A DNA stretch of 64,000 bases from positions 1,178,001-1,242,000 of the forward strand of contig MARA01000007.1 in NCBI GenBank assembly GCA_001792895.1. The letters run 5' to 3'. A model generated the notes under the pieces. It was not told where the DNA came from. It saw nothing but the letters and a program-made list of their open reading frames with translations, and did not search any database. A program made the position numbers and the translations under genes. This document shows positions 50,294-61,511 of the stretch, in pieces (positions within the stretch are counted from its first letter, which is position 1; each line of letters starts with the position of its first letter). The DNA comes from Lentinus brumalis. Lineage: Eukaryota > Basidiomycota > Agaricomycetes > Polyporales > Polyporaceae.

Positions 50294-51706
50294 TCAATCA
50301 CGCCTTCTGTTGATGAGCCCCTTCTGGATGACCAAGAGTCCTGCATAGATCAAGTCCAACTTTGGGGTCGGCACGCCATGAACCCTTGCCCGCCTCAACA
50401 CTCCCCCAACGATCGCCTCAACCTCCATCGGGCGTCCACAGTCCAGGTCAACCAGCATTGAAGGACGGAATACCGACTTCGGGTTCTCGTTTGTGAGAAT
50501 GAGATCTATGACTCCATCTGAGAGCGACTCATCGACCGCCGGTGAGGGGGTGAGCGATGCGCGCGCGACGGTGAGCACCTCTGTCATGATGTCCCGAAGT
50601 GCCTGGCGTGAGTTGGGCTGCGCAAGGACATCGCCCACATGTGCACGGGTGAGGGTGCACAGGGTCGAAAAGGATGCGTTCCTGTTAGGTGTGTACGGTC
50701 AGTGCGCTGTCGCCCGTGGCTTCTGCCCAGACCGCGGCTCCAAGCCCAAGCACTCACCAGAGGACTTTACGCCAGCGCGCGATGTCCGCGTCAGGTGCTG
50801 CTTCCGCGTTCGACCCCGCAGCGCGGAGCATGTCAATCAGCGTGTCCAACGAGTCTTTCGCAATCTGTTCAGGAACGACGCTCGCCGAAGGGCCAGATGC
50901 CGGCGGAGGTCGGTGGTACCCCAAGACAAGAGTCTCGTTCCCGTGCTGCGTAATCTTCTTGCCGCCATCTACAGCGGTAGTATCTACCCAGCAGCATCCT
51001 GAGATGACGACTGTGGGAGCACTGATCTTCGAGAGGGCTTCGAGGAGGTCGTCTTCGATACCGATGCCGTTCTGGAGCAGGACGAACGTGGTCGTGGAGG
51101 TGGGGGGATCTGCGGACAGCCGGGAGAGGAGTGGCGAGAGCAGTGCCGGGGTCGTGGTGATGTCTGAGATGCACTTGAATGCACAGACGATATACGCGTA
51201 GGAACGGTCTGCTGCTTCTTCTACAGTCCGGACCGCTGAAAGGGTTACGTTAGGATACGCGAATACGAAGTGGAACTTATCGATATGAGCAGCACACCTC
51301 GATAGGGTTTCCACGAGGTGTAGTCCCCCAATATCTTGGACTCGATGTCCAGGCCATGTTCTGTGAATGCAGATCGGTGAGATTAGGATGCGCCGTTGAG
51401 CGCGGGTAGCGGAAGTGGTAAGACCTTGTAGCACGTCATAGTTTGATCTGTATTGCATACGACGAACCTGGATAAGTAAGGAGACAACGTCGAATGCACC
51501 AAATGGAATACGTACCTACAAACTGCTGTGATGCGCACTTTATTGGTCTTGTGCAGAGCATAGGCGTACAGTGCGCCGATTGCTGCAAAGGACGGACGTA
51601 TTCAGTCGCAATCCCTTGTCTCATGTACACGATCGCCCAAGGTCTTCGTGTCATACTCACCACCAAAGCCAATCACACAGACATCAATGACCTCGCTATT
51701 AGACAT
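50294..51706 (-). CDS. 2-dehydropantoate 2-reductase (ketopantoate reductase, ApbA/PanE type)
   Basis: Six exons (51661-51706, 51516-51582, 51425-51447, 51298-51360, 50758-51235, 50294-50681) join to 354 residues. The NADPH-binding start reads VIDVCVIGFGAIGALYAYAL with GxGAxG at residues 13-18. CRSNYDVLQEHGLDIES, the inhibitor of confusion being the 23-base exon three, follows the family pattern CRSNYxxVxxxG. Later come VVCAFK-type YIVCAFK, LLQNGIGIEDDL, and the catalytic-region KVLWNASFSTLCTLT with the substrate-binding Asn. The last third is the helical dimer domain, including DLILTNENPKSVFRPSMLVDLDCGRPMEVEAIVGG split over the exon. It reduces ketopantoate to pantoate in pantothenate and coenzyme A synthesis. 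Fungi carry several paralogues of this family, some with other substrates, so the substrate is inferred. It converges with the CBM12/DM9 gene across 157 bases. Confidence 0.85.
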
Positions 51707-52931
51707 GCTGTGGACGGAGAGAGGGAAGAGGAGGTCGGGGTTGTGACAGTACGAGTCACTGGAACCCAAAGCATGCATCACTTATGCTCAAGAGCGGGCG
51801 TCTCCCTGAAAGTCGGGTCCCGGTGAGTGGTGACCGATGACTGAGATAATGATACCTCCTAGCAGTCAACGCACTTGCTTAGAGTTCTCGAGAGTGGTAT
51901 CCCCATACTACGTAAACCGAAGGGGAAATATATATGTGGCTTACCCATTCGTGCCATATAAATACTCCTGCGGCTGAGGAAGTTGTGGGGAGACGTACAT
52001 TATCAAGCTCATGCAGACACCGAGCTTCAGCCTAAAGTGATGGGTGGGTATCTCACAGTCGCCGAGCCATTCCTGAGCGGCCTTTTGTCACAAGCATCAT
52101 GTACGTATACGCTCGAGGGAGAGAAAAAAACAGACATACCCTAGCGTACCCTTCTTGCTGGATCCGGAAAGTAACAGTTGTCAGACGCCACTTCACGCAG
52201 CAACGACATACAGCACTACTGAGATCTGAGACTTGCCACGTCCGCGGGAGTCGTGCTGAGAGTCACCCCGGTGATAAAGAAGACGCCTTCCAAAATGCAC
52301 CCGGGCCTCGCGCGCAAAGGTCGGGGAACGGGGAATGATCTATCCAAAATCGCCCGTCTGTGCGTATGACAGCCGCGCCCATGCTCCGACACGTACCCTG
52401 ACTTAGAGGATGCATATCCTCGAACAGCTGTGTCGTCGTGATGGTGAGCGTCCGTATCTCGTTCGGCGGGGGCGTGTGGCTGAAACACTTACTGTATATC
52501 CAGTACTTACTTGGTGTGTTGAGAAGCCCTGCAACAGAAGCCTGAGCTAGATTTCTATTCATTCTGAGCACCTGAGACAGAAGAGAAATAGAAAGAGGGT
52601 CATGATCATGGTCATGGTGGTTATGGCGTGGAGTCGCGACCAAGACTCCTCTAAATGTGCAGAGATCTGAGATCTGGTGCAACAGACGCTCGTTAATGGC
52701 CTTTGGCCAGATCATACTGGTCGGTTACAGCTTACAGCCTTGCCATCGCCTTCTCGAGTCTTCACTTTTGCAACATTTTCATTCATCTGGCTTTCTTCTT
52801 GCAGCTCTTTCGCACCCGCACTAGAAATTGAAGAACGAGCCGAAGTTTCTACCCTAGTACCCATCCTCGACCGTGACGGACCACAATATCCATACCCTCG
52901 CCGCCCGCGAATCACTTTCCCGCAAACTGCC
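51707..52931. other. Divergent intergenic region, no gene seen
   Basis: This separates the leftward ketopantoate reductase from the rightward AVL9 gene. TACTTACT words occur near 52487-52510. Open frames here lack recognisable domains. Confidence 0.45.
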
Positions 52932-55900
52932 ATGTCTGCCTTCGACCACTCTCCGGAACCGTCCCCGCTCAACACACGCTTTCTGGTCGATCACGACGAC
53001 GATGACAACCACTCCGAGCCGCACTTCTCCGACGGCGACACCGCGTCCGCCAAGTCCATTGCCTTATCCTCACCGCCGCGTTCTCCACGCGACTCGACTG
53101 CCTTGGGAGTCCCACAGGCGCATGAACCGGCCGTGACCCCAGTAACGCTTGTACGTCAAAGCCTCTCGCTTGCCGGACTTGCGAAACGGAATACGATGGA
53201 GACCGACGCGAGTTCGCCGAGCTCGGATGTGGACGGAGACGGTGATGACAGGAGCTTCTTTGCACGGAAATACGAAGAAGGGGAGTCGCCACTGTCGAGT
53301 ATTGCGCCGTCCGTGCACGAAATGGAGAAGTCCATGGCCACCCCGTTGCCACCCTCATTACCCCCCTCGGCTACTTTCTCTTCACGACCGTCCTCCTTGG
53401 GCGTGCGACTGAAGAGCGACACGGACAGCATTGCGTCCTTCGGTTCCGCGTCCACTTCATATTCGAAGAAGGCACGACCAGAATCATTGCTGGTGCAGCC
53501 GTCGAAGGGACCGTTGGTGTTGGGCATAGCGCTGGTGGACTTCAATCACTTGGTGTGTTCGCTACTTGCTTCGAATAGACTGTGCGCTCATGCACCGCTG
53601 GGTATAGGTCGGGCCCAAGATCGATTTCTCGCGAGGAGACATCTTCGATGACGAGGAAATCTCCAAGATTCTCCCCTTCCTTGCACTTCCTGATGGTGCC
53701 CATCTGGTGAGTCAAGCTCCATGCTTCAACGGAGTGTATCCTAACGGCGTCGCATAGACAACCGAAGATTACTCGTACTTTCACCTCGTCCCATCATCAC
53801 CAAACCCGACTACAATATTCGGCATATCGTAAGCACATTCCCCCAGAGAGTGCGACGGCAATCCCAACCACCTTGCAGATGTAACCGACAAATAAGCTCG
53901 GCCGACCTCTTAGTCAAGGGTGCAGACGTCACGCGATCCACCGTCCAGAAGGCAGTGGTTGTGCTTGCTTCCAAGCCCGTCTTCGGGCCTATTCGGTAGG
54001 CGCGTAATCGTTGTGTTGCCGTTTGGGTCCTGACTGAGGCGTCGCAGCGACCGGCTAGGTGTCATTACTCGAGCGTTGTTCTCGCAACGAGACTTCACAG
54101 ACACGAGTATTCTTGACGACTTCTATTCGTCGTTGGAGCACTCGCTTCGCGGCCAACTGACTGAGAGTGGTCTCTATATGGGTAGGTGTTATGGGCGGTC
54201 GTCGAGTTTCTGGATCCTTACTGTCTCCAGGTACGAGCCTGCGAGAGCTTGTTCACAAGTTCCGCCAACGGACGCTGGTCCTCGTCAAGGCCCTTATGCT
54301 GCAGAAGCGGGTACGTCTCAGCTGGCATCAGACTAGACAGCACCGAGCTCACGCGATGTCGATAGATCATGTTCTTCGGTCACCCAGTGGAGAGGCTATG
54401 CACATATCAGTACTCGCTGTGCACACTCGTTCCTGGTAGGCATAGCAAGCGTCTTCTCCTGATCATTGCTCATGATGTGATGCGCCTCGCTCCAGGACTG
54501 CTCCAGAATCTGGACGACTGTGGCTCCCCACCCCTCGCGTATCGTGCGAAGAGTCTGTCACGACCAACATCTTTGAAGACCTCCGATCCGAAGAGTATGA
54601 TGGCGTACATGGGGCTTCCTCTCGATCTGTTCGGCAAGGATGCCTTCTTCCAGCCATACCTTCCTTTGCAGCAGCTCGATATGCTGAAGGATACGGGATG
54701 TTGGCTTTGCGGGAGCACGAACTCAATTGTCACGCAGCAGAAGGAGATTGACTTGCTTGTTAACGTGAGTTCTGGCTTTCGGGGATATCATACGTTTGTT
54801 ACTAAATTGCGGGTCAGATCGAGACTGGAGTGATCGAGTTTCGCAATCCCAATGTCGAACGCATGGTCAGCTTGACACCCGCTGACCGAAAGTGGATGGA
54901 CGATATCGTCACGGACGTCAACGACGGCTACAGCGAGGACCCAGATATGAGTCTCAACGCCACCATGCAGTATGTTTGCGTTTACTACGAGTTAAGTCCC
55001 GCCATGCTCATACCTTTTCGCAGCTTCCGAGGCAGCGACGACTACCTCCGCCAGAAGTTCGAGGAGTACATCATGGCTGCGTTGTCGTCCGTCAAGTACA
55101 CTGCATTCTTGTCAAGAGGCCAGGGGAACGGTGTCGTCATCTCAGACGGCTCTGGGGATCCGCGGGCGATGGAGGACTTCAACATGATCTTTATACAGGA
55201 GTTCAAGAAGTCGCATGCGTATGAGGTCTGGGATAGGGTGACAGACCCTCTCCTGTTTGACATCGTTGAGGCACGGTACGTGGTGTGCAGCATCTGCATG
55301 AGCATCAGTCTGACGGTGCGCGAAGGCATCCATGCAACGACAAGCCTTCAGTTGTGTCCGACATCGGCCTACGCCTCTCAGAAGGCATCCAAGAGCTCAA
55401 GCTCGACCAGCAACTCGCACCTGCGCGAGAAGCCGTGTCTAGGACGCTGGCTGCAGGTTCCACGAACCTGTTCAACGCTGTTGCGGGCGTACGTGGGTGG
55501 ATGCAGCGCAATCCCAGCTCCTCATCGACATCCAACTTGTCGGACTCTTCCAACAGCCTCTCCAGGGTCACCTCGCGCGGAAGCGACTCTCAATCCCGCA
55601 AGTCCGTCGAGCTGCAGCGGAACGGCAGCCCCAAAGAGAGCGATGTTCCGCCGACACCCACCGCCAGACGCGGTCTGCGCCCACTGAGCATCGTCGGGGC
55701 GCAGCAGCTCGCCCAGCCCGAGCCTCCTCAGCCGCCCCGACGTCATTCAGTTCTTGGGGCGCGAACATTGGCTCGTTCTTCTCGCAGCGCGCAGGACGGC
55801 TATCGGTCTCGTCGTCGCGGCCGCCCAGCGTGGCGTCGTTGTCGAGAGGGCCCTCCCCGGCCGCACCCATGCCCCCCATGCCGAGCAATAAGGACATGCC

Positions 55901-56143
55901 CCGGTACCGAAGGATATGCCTCCTGTACCGAAGGATATGCCCCCGGTGCCGGTGCCGGTGGAGGAGGAGGAGGAAGAGGAGGAGGTGAAGGAGGTGAAGC
56001 CGGGGAAACTGGACTCCGCGGAGGTGCCTGCGAGTAAGGACAAGGACTTGGAGCTGCATCAAGTGAAGAATGAGGACGTGGAGCAGGTGAAGGATGAGGA
56101 TGCTATGTCTACGCATTCGTCCGTGACGGGCATGGCGATGTGA
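52932..56143 (+). CDS. AVL9: AVL9 homologue (DENN-related, late secretory pathway)
   Basis: Eleven exons (52932-53552, 53608-53706, 53758-53828, 53879-53995, 54048-54181, 54231-54310, 54366-54435, 54496-54764, 54818-54969, 55024-55275, 55326 on). After an acidic, Ser-rich N terminus come LVLGIALVDFNHLVGPKIDF, the DENN-like start, then LLVKGADVTRSTVQKAVVVL, the central VITRALFSQRDF and FFGHPVERLCTYQYSL, and the longer motif around LPLQQLDMLKDTGCWLCGS and FRNPNVERMVSLTPAD, all AVL9-type. It acts in Golgi-to-surface export in yeast, probably through Rab or Arf partners. In the last exon the frame moves twice by one base, at CCCC 55735-55738 and CCCC 55899-55902. Taken literally it stops at 56037 (858 residues); with one base added at each run it would run to 56143 (894), ending in KDMPPVP repeats and an acidic tail. 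Confidence 0.85.
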
Positions 56144-56449
56144 GGGCACGCATCCAGGCTGCTCAGCTATGGCTACATTGCTGGACTGGATCCATGCTTA
56201 TGACGATGATGACGAGGAGATTTGACGGATGTATGTTAGGACGGCGTTGTGCATGTTGGTGCTGATTACGGATATCTTCGCGGGTAATGTTGTTGTCGTT
56301 CATGTTCGTCCGGCATTGGGTGGTAAATTATTACGCATCACGCTCTCAATTGGCTCGTCGGTCCGTGCAATATACATACATGTCGTACTAAACAATGGAT
56401 GGCTAGGAGTACAAGGTCTATTGTGACGGCAGAAGGACAGGTTGTTCTG
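56144..56449. other. Convergent intergenic region, no gene seen
   Basis: Two 3' ends face each other here (AVL9 and the leucine-rich protein). No gene is seen. Confidence 0.45.
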
Positions 56450-57986
56450 TCAAACATCCGACACGAGTGCTACCTGCATCGTCAGTTTCGTGCCGGATCC
56501 CTTCACCCACTCCACCAACGCTGAGTACTCCGGTATAGCTTTCACTTTGGCTGAAGCGGCGTCAATGGCGAGGAGGTCTAGCCCGAGACTCTCGAGGATG
56601 CCTACAGGCTGACCAGTAGGCGTTACGTGGCGCCGAGACGCAAGGGTAGCGTGAATGGCCTTTATCAATCGCACGGAGACCATCGAGCCATGGAGAGTGA
56701 CTCTCTGCAGACGCGGCGCTGCGATCGGCGAGCTGAGCTCATCTAAAACGATGAGCGCGCCGACGGAGAGCGGGATAAACCGCCCCGTATCGTGCAGGCG
56801 CAGATCGGTGAGGTGAGGCGTGGCGTGGAAGAGCAGACGCCAGGTCGTCGGCCTGATGAAGTCGAGCTCGGCTGTGATGTGGAGTGTCTGGAGGTGGGTC
56901 TCGCGTTGGATAGCGAGATGCGCGCTGATTGTGCAGAGCGCGGAGCTCATGAGGTGGTACTTGAGTAAAGGAGAATCAGACGAACGTGCAGGAACTATGC
57001 ACTTGAGCTCGCCTGGCCCGTCGGACTTCCCGACGAGCTCCATCTCCCCGTTCGAGTTCCGCGATAGGGTGACGTCCTTGATGGCCTTCAAGAGAGTCGG
57101 GGAATCCCTATCGCTGGGAAAGATCCACCCGACCGGCGCGTACTCCACCGGCTCTTCGTTCGGGTTGAGTTGTGGTTCCAAATACATGCGTTCGATGTCG
57201 TCGAGACCCATGACGTCGTCTGAGGTCCTGGCAGGACCATGCATACTGGGCCGAACATGGCGGTAGGATCGGGTTCATAGGCACGAGGAAGATGAGCGAT
57301 TATTGTTGCGTGCACATGCGGCCCAATGTCCACTTCCTGGAAAAATTGACGGATCGAGTGGATGGCGTCCTCGCAGATGAGACTGTTGAGGCGTGGAAGC
57401 TGGAGTGGCCTTTGGACGATATCGTCCTCACTGAAAGCAACGGCGAAGAGGAAGTGGTTGAAGTGAAGAGTATGGAGTGATACCGCGTTCCTCAAGATCG
57501 GCATGAAGTTGTCAGGATGCACGGCACCCGAGCGTGCTGGGCAATTCCAAAGCTTGAGGGCATGAAGCTGACGAATAACACCGGCACTGCTCTCGTTGAT
57601 GTATACTCCGTCAAGAGTGAGGGAACGAAGCGATGGGAATAGGTCGACGGGGAGACGGATGTGGGGCAGATGATGGTTCTGGCCTCCAGACGAGGAGACA
57701 TGAATTTCGATGTTGATGAGCTTATCGGCTGCACCGTGAAGCGACAGAATATAGTCTTGCAATGTGGAGAGAAAGGCAAGATCCAGGTGGAAGCTAAGGA
57801 TCCTAATATCCCTCACGCGTGCTTTCACCGTATGGAACATAATCTTGAGGTTATCGAACTTCACAACCGCCTCTGGTTCGCCGGTCGCTCCGTCGAAGGT
57901 CGCGGAACCATCGAAAACATGCGGCTATGATCCATGTTCACAACAGTGCCTCAGTTCTGGAGTGCAATTTCGCTCACCTGTGCCAT
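56450..57986 (-). CDS. Leucine-rich F-box-family-like protein without visible F-box, frame interrupted
   Basis: The start is a 9-base exon (57978-57986, encoding Met-Ala-Gln) joined by a 50-base intron (donor GTGAGC, acceptor ATAG) to a large exon from 57924. Repeating leucine-rich stretches follow, such as RDIRILSFHLDLAFLSTLQDY, FPSLRSLTLDGVYI, ALKLWNCPA, LHTLHFNHFL, LQTLHITAEL and LTDLRLHDTGRFIPL. This matches the expanded F-box/LRR families of Agaricomycetes, which choose substrates for SCF ubiquitin ligases, but no F-box is seen at the N terminus. The frame changes by one base at the GGG run 57247-57249; no splice pair explains it, and a single extra C on the coding strand would give 494 residues. 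It may be an assembly error or a real lesion. Confidence 0.6.
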
Positions 57987-59007
57987 GGTTTCGATTCGAA
58001 TGGTGATTAGAGTCGAGGATATGGGGGTTCTGAAGGGAGGAGTCGATGGTTTAAATATGCGGAGTGAGCGCTTCTATATCGGCGCATTGACGGAGTACAT
58101 CTCATTCACAATATACTTTCGGCTGTAACATGCAGACACCGCCGCATTGTGACACGAGAGGTCTATGCATTCGAGAGAACGGCCCTTCTTTGTTGTTCAT
58201 TGTGGAGCTCATAGCCGCATTGACATTCCAGGCATTGGCAGAGAAGAAAGTCATTGAAGCTGCAAGAGCGGTGTCAGCCACCAGATTGAACAATAGAGGC
58301 AGGGGGAGCCGAAACACTCCCCTATCTCCCGGCCTCGTAATCGACTCGATATTTGTGCTTGGTGTAGAACGCAGGTGTACAGTCAAGTTGGGAGGAGGAG
58401 ACGTTGCTCCGACATGCTTTGGTGATGGTGGCCTGATGTGGCCAGCCCGGAAAACGCCGAGAGTGGCTGTGACCTTTCTTTCGGTGACTGTGTCCTTACT
58501 TACAGGCTGTAACGATGGTCGTTGAAACGTTGACCGGGACCCTCCGAAGCATTGAGTACTGACCGCTTCAGACTCTGCAATGCCAGACGATAGTGCCACA
58601 TGGCACTTGTCCAGCACCATCTACACTTTTGTTTGCTCTCACTGGATATCGGATCTGCTAAATGGAGTTCCGTCGCTACTCGGCGCAACGTGCCGTGCCG
58701 GTGGGTAGTAATTCCTTGGCTGTATCATATACTTATGGCCCATGCTACTGATCACCAGGTTGAATTCCTGCCGTTACTTACGTGTATGGCCGTTCAAAGT
58801 TGGGCAGCCACCTTCTTCGCTCACCACGTCATGCGGACGCTGTTCGTCTTATCGCGTTTACTTACGTCTATTGGCGTGTCATCTAGAGCGACCTTCCATT
58901 CCTCCTTGCCAGCTTTAGGGAAGCCTGCCAAATTGTAGCTAGGCAGACGTGAGGTACTTATATATGTGAGTGGCACCCGCGAGCCTTCACTCGTTTCGCT
59001 GCTAGCC
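57987..59007. other. Divergent intergenic region, no gene supported
   Basis: This lies between the leftward leucine-rich gene and the first P450. A 172-codon minus-strand frame at 58102-58620 has no recognisable domain and no intron support. TACTTAC words appear near 58495, 58778 and 58859. Confidence 0.45.
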
Positions 59008-61059
59008 ATGGATTCAACTCTGATCAGCCCCACCGCGCTTCTCACTATTCTCGTTGTCGCTTGCTTACTGTTCTTTCAAGTTTGCCAGCCAGCCAGATCT
59101 CAAAAGATTACGCTTCCGCCTGGTCCGCGTCCGCTTCCCATGATTGGCAATCTTCTTAGCATCCCCACGGTACGCCCATGGGAAGCGTACCGGGAACTCA
59201 GCAAGAAATATGGTATTTATGCTGATTTGCGCCTTGCGGCATTGCTAACTGTTGACTCCCCAGGCAGTGTCATATCACTACGAGCCTTAGGGCGAACCAT
59301 GATTGTGGTGGATGATCATGACATCGCTGTCGAGCTCCTCGAGAAGCGCTCCTCGATTTACTCGTCCAGACTGCAGTCAACGACAATAGACTTGTGAGTA
59401 AGTAGATCGCTCAAGACGTTGAGCAATCACTCATCATTCTGGTAGAATCGGATGGGGCGGGTGGGATATTGCAATGTTGCCTTATGGCTCATGGTGGAGA
59501 GCTCATCGCCGCGTGCTTGCTACTCATCTACACCGCGACGTCGTTTCACAGTATAACGATTATCACCAGGAAAATGCACATGAACTCCTCCGGCGCGCTC
59601 TGAGTACGCCCGAGGCTCTGGTCGACCATTTACGCCTGTGAGTTGCCGTCGTAAGCCACTCCGTCACGTTTTTCACCGTCTCACGCCTGACGATACCCAG
59701 TTCTATCGGCTCAACGCTTATGAGAGCGATATACGGTCTGCAGATCAATGACGAATATCTGCGGCTTTTCGCCGAGGCGTTCTCCAGCTTGGACCTTATA
59801 CTGAATGGAAGCATTCTCGACTTCCTCCCGTTCCTTGCGCTCGCGCCGACCTGGCTCCCTGGAACTGAGCTATTGCGGCGCCTTGCGTACTACCGCCCCA
59901 TCGTGGTGGCGATGCGTGACGTCCCTTGGAGAGACGCCAAAGCTGCGATAGTATGTTTATGTTCCGATATGTTCACTCCGAATGACTGACAGACGCGTAT
60001 CACGCAGCGGATAGGTAGCGCACGAGAGAGCATGACAAGTGTGTCCGTTGAGAAGATTTCTCATCTGCCGGGAGAGCAAGCTGCGCAGCAAGACGACATA
60101 TGCAGGAACGCACTTTCTATGGCCTACGGAGGTACGTACGGGTTCTAGCTGGTACCAGTAGGCTTCTAACGTGCGTGTGCATGCTCCAGGCGGTATTGAT
60201 ACAGTACGTGTGATACAAGGAAGCGGACGATCATATCGCTGACGCCGAGGTCGCGACGGACAGACCCATGCCACCCTTTGCGCATTCTTCGTAGCTATGA
60301 CTCTCACTCCAGAAGTGCAGAGGAAGGCACGAGTAGAACTGGACGCTGTCGTGGGACCAACGCGGCTCCCTACTGTGGCGGACCGCGAGAACCTGCCCTA
60401 CATTGAAGCTATCATCAAGGAAACCCTGAGATGGCACAATCCTGCACCCATACTGATTCCGCATGTGAACACGGCCCATGACAACTACGACGGCTTCTTC
60501 ATACCGGCGAAGTCGGTCGTGGTGGTGAACGCATGGTCCGTCCCCGTCCTGCTTGTTAGTGTTGTCGCTGACCACGTGTGTGGGCAGGTCAATCATGCAC
60601 GACCCGCAGACGTACCCCGACCCAGAGCAGTTCATTCCCGAGCGGTTCCTGAAGAATGGGAAGATCGATCCAAGTGTCAGAGATCCCAGAGCGTCATATT
60701 CGGATATGGCCGCCGGTCAGTACTTCAGTGCTAGCTACACGCTACCGAACCCGCCGCTCGTTTCTGACCATGTCAGGCAGGATCTGTCCAGGAAGGCATT
60801 TCGCAGACGCCTCGCTGTTCATTTACATCGCCTCAATCCTGCACACTCTCGACATCTCGCCGCCCCTCGATGAGGCCGGTCAGCCCATCCACATAGCACC
60901 GCAAACCACGACTGCGATAACTTCGTGCGTCATCTCCGGTCGCTTCTTGCTCTCCATTTCAGCGCACTCATGCGCATGCCCAGACGTATCGAGAATTGCA
61001 GATGCACCATCAAGCCCCGATCGGCCAATGCAGAAGCCCTCATCCATGGCACGGCTTAG
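59008..61059 (+). CDS. Cytochrome P450 monooxygenase, first copy, one-base frameshift before the haem loop
   Basis: Ten exons (59008-59212, 59264-59393, 59446-59637, 59701-59950, 60008-60131, 60190-60203, 60264-60535, 60588-60715, 60781-60924, 60963-61059). An N-terminal membrane anchor (LLTILVVACLLFF) is followed by LPPGPRPLPMIGN, then WWRAHRRVL, the I-helix GGIDTT, the K-helix KETLR, PERF, and haem loop FGYGRR plus ICPGRHFA with the Cys ligand. Exon eight is 128 bases against 129 in the neighbouring copy, and the frame breaks at CCC 60685-60687, just before FGYGRR. Thus the literal product lacks the haem Cys. It would be an ER-bound oxygenase; the substrate is unknown. It has the same splice layout as the next gene, so the two are tandem duplicates. 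The P450 subfamily is not assigned. Confidence 0.82.
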
Positions 61060-61511
61060 TCCACCAATGATGGGAACTCCATTCATCGCTCCTGCTGACT
61101 GTATCATTCCCTTCGATGCGAAGCGTACTGCTTCTCTTGACTTCGTCTGCTTGCTTGATGGTCTGTGTCTTATACCCTCAACTGTCGTCGGCTTGAAGCC
61201 TTGCGCGATTCAGACATTTTCAGTTTCAGGTCCCCCCCCCCTGTCATTCTGTTGGAACAACGGTGGTGTTGCGGAGTGCAACCGATGATTATCCTCAGAG
61301 ATTCGCTGTTCCAACGTCTCAAAGACCTATGCATTCCCAACTTCGACAAGCCAGTGTGCATCTTGCGGCCCGAGACCGGCTCGACAGCGTGTATTAACTC
61401 CGACCGACCAATGACACCCAGAATGGCGCGAGCCTTATACAGTATGCGTAATCGGCGAGAAGACACCCAGCTGTTCTCTACTCCCTGCTCACACTCGACA
61501 CTCAGATAAGC
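61060..61511. other. Intergenic region between the two P450 genes
   Basis: This should hold the first copy's 3' end and the second's promoter. A run of ten C bases lies at 61232-61241. No gene is seen. Confidence 0.5.

Noticed and set aside
58102..58620. 172-codon open frame on the minus strand upstream of the first P450
   Set aside because: It has no recognisable domain, no low-complexity bias typical of real genes here and no plausible spliced extension; GC-rich fungal DNA gives such frames by chance.
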